Positions 6,478-9,991 of a DNA stretch of 9,991 nucleotides are shown piece by piece (position 1 is the first letter of the stretch; every line of letters begins with the position of its first letter). This DNA is from Candidatus Iainarchaeum sp. (GTDB taxonomy: Archaea > Iainarchaeota > Iainarchaeia > Iainarchaeales > DTGL01). The stretch is from positions 1-9,991 of the forward strand of contig JAGHBI010000029.1 of the NCBI GenBank assembly GCA_021161055.1, read 5' to 3'. Both the position numbers and the translations under genes were made by a program. The notes below the pieces were generated by a model. That model did not search any database. It was given only the letters and a program-made list of their open reading frames with translations, and was not told the origin of the DNA.

Positions 6478-7116
6478 ATGCGGGAGCTTAGGGAAAGCTA
6501 TGCAAAGCTTTGCGGAATTATAAAGGAAAGGCTTTCAGAATTTAAAGCGAATTGGCTCGATGAAAAGGCTGTTTTTGCAGAACTTATATTCTGCCTGCTC
6601 ACCCCACAGAGCAAAGCGGTCAGCTGTTATGAGGCCGTTAGAGAACTTTTCGCTATAGGAATTGAAAACTGGAACATGCATAGCGTTGAAAATGTGCTCA
6701 AAGGAAAAACACGCTTTCATAGGCGGAAAGCGAGAAATATACTGCAAGCGAAGGAGCTATTCGTCTGCAAAAACAAACTTAAAATAAAGGAAATTCTGCA
6801 GAAACAACACATCAATGAAGACAGGCTTAAAACTCGCGAGTGGCTTGTGCGCAATGTTCGCGGCCTAGGCCTCAAAGAAGCGAGCCATTTCCTGCGCAAT
6901 ATCGGCTTTTATGAAAACATTGCAATAATCGATAGACATATATTGAAAAATATGGAAAAGTATGGCATAATAAGCAAAGTGCCGAAGGCGATAACAAAGA
7001 AAAGGTATTATGAACTTGAACACAAATTGAGGGAATTCGGCATGCGCATAGGAATTCCAATGCATGAAATAGATATGCTTTTTTGGGCTAGCGAAACCGG
7101 TTTTGTGTTCAAGTGA
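6478..7116 (+). CDS. ogg: 8-oxoguanine DNA glycosylase/AP lyase, Ogg2 family
   Basis: Base-excision repair enzyme that removes 8-oxoguanine and nicks the abasic site. The protein is 212 residues, the usual Ogg2 length. An N-terminal helical part holds AELIFCLLTPQSKA (34-47), followed by RFHRRKARNI (79-88). The helix-hairpin-helix VRGLGLKEASHFLRNIG (127-143) contains the expected Schiff-base lysine K133, and the catalytic aspartate is D152 in AIIDRHIL. The protein ends in Lys (GFVFK), which fits the known Ogg2 feature that the C-terminal lysine helps tell 8-oxoguanine from guanine. No four-cysteine Fe-S loop is present, which argues against the EndoIII/MutY branch. It follows the exchanger gene in the same operon; I see no obvious functional link. 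It is convergent with the gene ending at 7135. Confidence 0.9.
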   Translation: MRELRESYAKLCGIIKERLSEFKANWLDEKAVFAELIFCLLTPQSKAVSCYEAVRELFAIGIENWNMHSVENVLKGKTRFHRRKARNILQAKELFVCKNKLKIKEILQKQHINEDRLKTREWLVRNVRGLGLKEASHFLRNIGFYENIAIIDRHILKNMEKYGIISKVPKAITKKRYYELEHKLREFGMRIGIPMHEIDMLFWASETGFVFK

Positions 7117-7134
7117 TGGCATAAGTGGTTAAGC

Positions 7135-7656
7135 TCAGGGATACAGGAAGTTGACCTTCAACCTGTTGCTCTCTTTTAACCCCAACTTTTCTGCGAGCAT
7201 TTTCACAGCCCGTTCCAAATTTTTCTGTTCGAGTTCAAAAACTGTTCTTTGCACTGAACTCGTGGTATCTTTCGGTTTTATAAAACCGCGTTCAGCAGAA
7301 AGATATGGCTTAGGAACTACGAAAACATCAGCTATCGTTTCCTTGCCCTTTTTATAGAATGAAACACCAACAGTCAGTTCAAAACCACCATAAGGAAGTG
7401 AAAGCTCTTTCTTCACCATATCGCTTGGGATGTATTTTCTAAGGAGGTGCACGGTTCTTGCTTTTCGCGTAGCTGAGGTGCGGGGCAGTTTTTTAAAACC
7501 ATATTCTTTTGGTTCAATATATTGCCAAAGGCCATAAAGGAGCCTGCCTTCAGAGCGTTTTGGCATCCTGGAAATGCGTCTTCGAAATATGAATGTTTCA
7601 GGGATCGCAACGAGTGCGTTTAGCATACTGCGTTTCTTTTTACCGGGAACCCTCAT
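7135..7656 (-). CDS. Unrecognised basic protein, 173 residues
   Basis: I do not recognise this family. Reading from the ATG at 7656 it begins MRVPGKKKRSMLNAL. The first 75 residues are very rich in Arg and Lys (for example FRRRISRMPKRSEGR). The rest alternates beta-like stretches (GGFELTVGVSFYKKG; ETIADVFVVPKPYL) with a C-terminal helix (LEQKNLERAVKMLAEKLGL). There is no signal peptide, membrane segment or cysteine, so it is probably cytosolic and may bind nucleic acid or the ribosome. A TATA-like box lies 27 bases before this ATG with no ribosome site, indicating a leaderless transcript; an in-frame TTG at 7662 is less likely. It lies downstream of the 5S rRNA gene on the same strand and is convergent with the glycosylase. 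Its length, codon use and a good promoter support a real gene. Confidence 0.72.
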   Translation of the reverse strand: MRVPGKKKRSMLNALVAIPETFIFRRRISRMPKRSEGRLLYGLWQYIEPKEYGFKKLPRTSATRKARTVHLLRKYIPSDMVKKELSLPYGGFELTVGVSFYKKGKETIADVFVVPKPYLSAERGFIKPKDTTSSVQRTVFELEQKNLERAVKMLAEKLGLKESNRLKVNFLYP

Positions 7657-7679
7657 AACCAATAAAAAGAGGAAAGAAG

Positions 7680-7687
7680 TATAAAAA
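7680..7687 (-). promoter_or_regulatory. TATA-like box of the 173-residue protein gene
   Basis: Minus-strand TTTTTATA, centred about 27 bases before the ATG at 7656. The spacing fits leaderless transcription and supports that start. It lies 18 bases downstream of the 5S terminator T-tracts. Confidence 0.5.
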
Positions 7688-7705
7688 CTATTTGGTCAGA
7701 TAGTT

Positions 7706-7730
7706 AAAAAACAGCAAAAAAGAAAAAAGG
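7706..7730 (-). terminator. T-tract terminator of the 5S rRNA gene
   Basis: Downstream of the 5S 3' end, the minus strand carries three runs of six T (7723-7728, 7716-7721, 7706-7711). Repeated T-tracts without a hairpin are the usual archaeal intrinsic terminator. Confidence 0.65.
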
Positions 7731-7739
7731 AAATGGATT

Positions 7740-7850
7740 GGCGGCTTGCAGGCTGCTCCACGCAAAAGCGCAGTGCATACCTGGCCCCTGCGAGGCTTAA
7801 CTTCCGGGTTCGGGATGAGACCGGGTGTTTCCCTCGCGGTATGGCCGCCA
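7740..7850 (-). rRNA. rrf: 5S ribosomal RNA
   Basis: The minus strand shows the 5S signature: a closing stem of GGCGGC with GCCGCC, helix II GCGAGG with CCTCGC, helix III CCCGG loops, and the conserved core TCCCGAACCCGGAAGTTAAG. The second arm is short, CACTGCGC-TTTT-GCGTGG. Ends were set by the terminal stem and may extend one or two base pairs. The length of about 111-114 nt is slightly below the usual 120. It has its own TATA-like box and T-tract terminator, and no 16S, 23S or tRNA gene lies in the window, so it is a separate transcription unit. Confidence 0.95.
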
Positions 7851-7876
7851 ACCAATAAAAAATATGCTGAAAAATC

Positions 7877-7884
7877 TTTAAAAA
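7877..7884 (-). promoter_or_regulatory. TATA-like box of the 5S rRNA gene
   Basis: Minus-strand TTTTTAAA (within CTTTTTAAAG) is centred about 30 bases upstream of the 5S 5' end, predicting a start within a few bases of the mature RNA. It sits in the 37-base gap after the tbp stop codon. Confidence 0.55.
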
Positions 7885-7887
7885 GCA

Positions 7888-8460
7888 TTACTTGGTTCTT
7901 TTCTTTCTTCTACGCCCAGGCTTCCGGGCTATAGACCTTATCATCCTTGCTGCTTTATTAAGACCCTTTTTAAGCAATGCTTCGGTCTTAGCGCCGGCAC
8001 ATATTATCTTGCCATTTTTAAATAGAAGCAACGTTAGCTTTGGTTCATAGACCCTAACTATTGCGCCTGGAAACTGCTCCGGCTCGTATTCAACATTGTC
8101 GAGCGTCAGTGCTGCTTTGAATAAATCAACCTCCTGATTCAGGCTTGCGGTAGCCACAAGATTAACAACATTGTACTTAACCCTGCGAAGTGGCTTTATG
8201 CTTGGCTGTATACTGTGTATAAGCTTTGATGCCTTTTTTATCCCCAGAGCAATTTCCTTTTCATTATCAGCACCGCTGCATATCACCTTTCCATTTTTGA
8301 ACAGAAGCATTGAAACCTTCGGTTCCTTGAGCTTCAGTATTGCGCCTGGAAACTGCTCCGGCTCGTATTCAATATCAGGGCTTGCCATTGCAAGGTTGTA
8401 AAGATCAAGTGTTCCGTTAAGGCTTGCGGAGGCAACAAGGTTAACAATCCTGTATTTCAT
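7888..8460 (-). CDS. tbp: TATA-box-binding protein (TBP)
   Basis: General transcription factor that binds and bends the TATA box and recruits TFB and RNA polymerase. The protein has 190 residues from ATG 8460 in two direct repeats: residues 4-84 (VNLVASASLN, EYEPEQFPGAI, PKVSMLLFKNGKVICSGA) and 95-177 (VNLVATASLN, EYEPEQFPGAI, PKLTLLLFKNGKIICAGA). The intercalating Phe positions in QFPGA and LLFKNGK are kept in both halves. The C-terminus is strongly basic (ARKPGRRRKKRTK), whereas many archaeal TBPs end in an acidic tail. A 35-bp stretch is identical in the two halves. A TATA-like box 24 bases before the ATG, with no ribosome site, supports the ATG at 8460 over the GTG at 8469. The gene is upstream of 5S on the same strand and divergent from rpl21e. 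Confidence 0.97.
   Translation of the reverse strand: MKYRIVNLVASASLNGTLDLYNLAMASPDIEYEPEQFPGAILKLKEPKVSMLLFKNGKVICSGADNEKEIALGIKKASKLIHSIQPSIKPLRRVKYNVVNLVATASLNQEVDLFKAALTLDNVEYEPEQFPGAIVRVYEPKLTLLLFKNGKIICAGAKTEALLKKGLNKAARMIRSIARKPGRRRKKRTK
8059..8093 (-). repeat. 35-bp repeat copy in the second half of tbp
   Basis: These 35 bases are identical, in the same orientation, to 8338-8372. They encode EYEPEQFPGAI, and every synonymous position matches over 11 codons. The flanking bases differ. Confidence 0.9.
8338..8372 (-). repeat. 35-bp repeat copy in the first half of tbp
   Basis: Partner of 8059-8093, 279 bases away, at the equivalent place in the first structural repeat of TBP. Identity stops abruptly at both ends. 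Confidence 0.9.
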
Positions 8461-8479
8461 ACTCAACACCGCGAACGAG

Positions 8480-8490
8480 TTATATATAAA
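8480..8490 (-). promoter_or_regulatory. TATA box of tbp
   Basis: A near-ideal archaeal TATA box (TTTATATATAA on the minus strand) centred about 24 bases before the tbp ATG at 8460. It implies a leaderless tbp mRNA, and TBP binding its own strong TATA box leaves room for self-control. Confidence 0.65.
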
Positions 8491-8601
8491 AACATCTATT
8501 AAAAGGTGCGACGGAAACCTTTTTAAACCCTTTTTTAAAGCCCGTGGTGACGCGCTTTCTAGCTCCAGACCAGAATAAGCTATTTAAATAGTTTTCTTTG
8601 G

Positions 8602-8614
8602 AAAATATATTTTA
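8602..8614 (+). promoter_or_regulatory. TATA-like box of the rpl21e-rpoF operon
   Basis: AAAATATATTTTA centred near 8608 predicts transcription from about 8634 and a leader of about 20 bases that contains the ribosome site. A second candidate, CTATTTAAATAG at 8580-8591, would give a leader of about 42 bases. The remaining 8491-8579 part of this intergenic region shows no gene or RNA motif I can name. Confidence 0.4.
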
Positions 8615-8643
8615 TTCAAATGCATTTGGTTAGCTATGCGTTT

Positions 8644-8649
8644 GGTGAT
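8644..8649 (+). promoter_or_regulatory. Ribosome binding site of rpl21e
   Basis: GGTGAT, 4 bases before the ATG at 8654, matches the archaeal anti-SD. Unlike the other first genes in the window, rpl21e therefore has a leadered, Shine-Dalgarno start. Confidence 0.6.
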
Positions 8650-8653
8650 TTGA

Positions 8654-8953
8654 ATGGCAAACAAGAAAGCAAAAGGTCCGAGAGCAAAAACGAGGCATAA
8701 ATTGAAGGGAAATAAGAAAAGGGTTACCGTAAACAGGCTTCTCTCAAAGCCGGAAATAGATGCAACGGTACAAATAAATATAAATAGCTCTGTGCATAGC
8801 GGGATGCCACATCCAAGGTTCCACGGACTAACAGGTAAGGTGGTTGGCTACAGAGGCAGGGTTGTTGAGGTCAGATTGAAGCATGGAAAAACAGAAAAGC
8901 TTCTTTTGGTACATCCCGCACACCTTAACATACTGGAGGTAGAGAATAAATGA
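8654..8953 (+). CDS. rpl21e: 50S ribosomal protein L21e
   Basis: Archaeal/eukaryotic-type large-subunit ribosomal protein with no bacterial counterpart. It has 99 residues, the usual archaeal size. A basic N-terminus (MANKKAKGPRAKTRHKLKGN) precedes the SH3-like barrel. The family signature GMPHPRFHGLTGKVVGYRG lies at about 50-68, and the ending HPAHLNIL is typical. First gene of the string rpl21e-rpoF-DUF655-rsmA, which is conserved across many archaea. The last 4 bases overlap rpoF (ATGA). Confidence 0.97.
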   Translation: MANKKAKGPRAKTRHKLKGNKKRVTVNRLLSKPEIDATVQININSSVHSGMPHPRFHGLTGKVVGYRGRVVEVRLKHGKTEKLLLVHPAHLNILEVENK

Positions 8954-9300
8954 TTGGAGAGCAGATACTATCAAAGAAGCCCATAACGCTTTCAAAGGCG
9001 AAAAATCTTCTGGAAAAGAGGAAAGAGAGCTCCGAGCCAAGCTATGAGCAGGAGGAAGCACTGAAATATGCAAAAATGTTTTGCAAGGTCACAAAGAAAC
9101 AGAGAGATAAGATTATGGAGGAGCTCTTAAAGCTCGAAACAATAAACGAAGAGCTTGCGGTCAAGATTATAGATATACTTCCGCAGGAGATTGAAGTAAT
9201 GAAAATACTTCCTGAAAAAAAGGACGATGTTAAAGAAGAGGACCTTGTAGCCGCACTTGAGATAGTAAAGAAGTATGGCCCAAAAAAGAAAGGAAAATGA
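8950..9300 (+). CDS. rpoF: DNA-directed RNA polymerase subunit F (Rpo4/Rpb4)
   Basis: Forms the polymerase stalk with subunit E and helps in open-complex formation and RNA binding. The protein has 116 residues. The N-terminal part (about 1-45: ITLSKAKNLLEKRKE, then SYEQEEALKYAKMF) forms the tip-binding strand and helix. An HRDC-like helical domain follows (about 50-112: ERINEELAVKIID-like segment, LPQEIEVMKILPEKKDD, then a final helix), with a Lys-rich end. The segment 'LP.....M..I.PE' is typical of the family. The start codon overlaps the rpl21e stop by 4 bases, and the DUF655 gene begins 6 bases after its stop, so all are one operon. Confidence 0.93.
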   Translation: MIGEQILSKKPITLSKAKNLLEKRKESSEPSYEQEEALKYAKMFCKVTKKQRDKIMEELLKLETINEELAVKIIDILPQEIEVMKILPEKKDDVKEEDLVAALEIVKKYGPKKKGK

Positions 9301-9306
9301 TCCGCG

Positions 9307-9873
9307 ATGCCGGAAGAAAGAGCCTTTATGGAGGAATATGCAGTAGTGCTTGACTATATGCCCAAAGGAAAGCATGGCCTTGATGCAGAGCCTGTGGCAC
9401 AGGTTATAGGCAAGCGGTACTTTACATTGCTGGAGGTTATACCGAGCACAGAGCTTAAGGTATTTGATACTGTGTATGTGGGGAAAGATAAAAGGGACAA
9501 AATAAAGTCTGTGAAAAGACGCATCGCTTATGATGAGCTTACAGGTGCCGCCCAGGCAGAGCTCGAAGCTGTTGTTGAGAAGATTGTAAAGGAAGATTTG
9601 AAAAGATTTCTTGATTTTTACAACACTGCAAAGCCAATAACAATAAGGATGCACCAGCTTGAACTGCTCCCAGGGTTTGGAAAGAAACACTTGCAGGACA
9701 TCCTCGCTGAGAGGGAGAAAAGGCCTTTTAAATCCTTTGAAGATATTGAGAAGCGCATTCCATTATTGCCCGATCCCTTCAAAGCGATTGTGAGAAGGAT
9801 TCTGCGCGAGCTCACAAACCCTGAGGAAAAGCACTACCTATTCGTGAGGCCTTTCAGAAAAAGAAGGTTTTAA
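9307..9873 (+). CDS. DUF655 family protein with helix-hairpin-helix
   Basis: Archaea-specific conserved protein of unknown function, 188 residues here. The N-terminal part (EEYAVVLDYMPKG, 9-21) leads into a small beta domain (about 26-68: AQVIGKRYFTLLEVIP, VFDTVYVGK). A helical linker follows, then a helix-hairpin-helix (LELLPGFGKKHLQDILAER, 118-136) with a second hairpin (FKSFEDIEKRIPLLPDP, 141-157), and a basic tail (RPFRKRRF). The fold points to nucleic-acid binding, probably RNA or rRNA given the constant neighbours rpl21e, rpoF and rsmA; this is inference. The start could instead be the ATG at 9328 (MEEYAVV), since no clear ribosome site precedes either. The rsmA ATG follows 3 bases after the stop. 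Confidence 0.9.
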   Translation: MPEERAFMEEYAVVLDYMPKGKHGLDAEPVAQVIGKRYFTLLEVIPSTELKVFDTVYVGKDKRDKIKSVKRRIAYDELTGAAQAELEAVVEKIVKEDLKRFLDFYNTAKPITIRMHQLELLPGFGKKHLQDILAEREKRPFKSFEDIEKRIPLLPDPFKAIVRRILRELTNPEEKHYLFVRPFRKRRF

Positions 9874-9876
9874 GCT

Positions 9877-9991
9877 ATGAGCCTTTTTGTAGAGCTCAAT
9901 AACCTAATGGCAAGATATAGGTTCAGACCCAAAAAGAGGCTCGGCCAGCATTTTATAATAAATGAGCTGCCGTTGCAAAAGCTCATAGATG
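9877..9991 (+). CDS. rsmA: 16S rRNA adenine N6-dimethyltransferase RsmA/KsgA (5' part)
   Basis: Only the first 38 codons are in the window; the gene runs off the right edge. The segment RFRPKKRLGQHFIINE (about 15-30) is the hallmark N-terminus of the KsgA/Dim1 family, which dimethylates two adjacent adenosines near the 3' end of small-subunit rRNA using S-adenosylmethionine. The SAM-binding motif itself lies beyond the window. The position after rpl21e, rpoF and DUF655 matches the common archaeal order. Confidence 0.92.
   Translation, partial: MSLFVELNNLMARYRFRPKKRLGQHFIINELPLQKLID

Noticed and set aside
7688..7934. Open frames on both strands across the 5S rRNA
   Set aside because: They result from structured rRNA sequence; the 5S conserved core and helices explain the region.
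8491..8601. Possible small RNA (C/D-type) between tbp and rpl21e
   Set aside because: I looked for RUGAUGA and CUGA boxes and for a stable hairpin and found no convincing set; only AT-rich promoter-like sequence is seen.
9127..9690. A 187-codon minus-strand open frame antisense to rpoF and DUF655
   Set aside because: Long but without family features, rich in Phe/Tyr/Leu as expected from antisense of Lys/Glu-rich genes, and it would cross two well-supported genes.

Overview
The window is archaeal chromosome. It carries an archaeal TATA-binding protein, ribosomal protein L21e, RNA polymerase subunit F, a DUF655 protein, and the AglB/GPT-type N-glycosylation enzymes. Several genes have a TATA-like box 24-29 bp upstream of an ATG with no leader, and other starts follow GGTG/GTGAT Shine-Dalgarno sites that match the archaeal 16S 3' end. 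The moderately AT-rich DNA, very compact spacing and a lone 5S rRNA gene would fit a euryarchaeote or a DPANN-type lineage, but I cannot name the group from sequence alone.

Left block (1-3405, minus strand): aglB, the oligosaccharyltransferase, is followed with a 2-base separation (or a 4-base overlap, depending on start) by a GPT/MraY-family sugar-1-phosphate transferase. Together these supply the first and last membrane steps of protein N-glycosylation. Next (3466-5439, minus strand) is a three-gene operon: an ArsR-type repressor, a cysteine desulfurase (IscS/NifS) and an IscU scaffold, i.e. a minimal iron-sulfur cluster assembly set under an apparent dedicated regulator. A 10-bp-arm perfect palindrome sits between the repressor's TATA box and its start codon and is probably its operator.

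Middle (5526-7116, plus strand): a divergent Ca2+/cation exchanger (CaCA family) and, 4 bases after its stop, an Ogg2-type 8-oxoguanine DNA glycosylase/lyase. This pair is convergent with an unrecognised basic 173-residue protein (minus strand, 7135-7656). Then come an isolated 5S rRNA gene (minus strand, about 7740-7850) with its own promoter and T-tract terminator, and the TBP gene (minus strand).

Right block (8654-9991, plus strand): rpl21e, rpoF, DUF655 and the 5' end of rsmA (ksgA). This is a widely conserved archaeal translation/transcription gene string. There is no gene-free stretch longer than 300 bases; the longest is 8461-8653, which holds the divergent tbp and rpl21e promoters. 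I saw no CRISPR array, insertion sequence, tRNA or integration site.

The most interesting points are the ArsR-IscS-IscU operon with its self-overlapping operator, a swap of ion-ligand residues between the two halves of the exchanger, a basic tail on TBP, a 35-bp identical repeat shared by the two halves of tbp, and a WWSYG catalytic motif in AglB.
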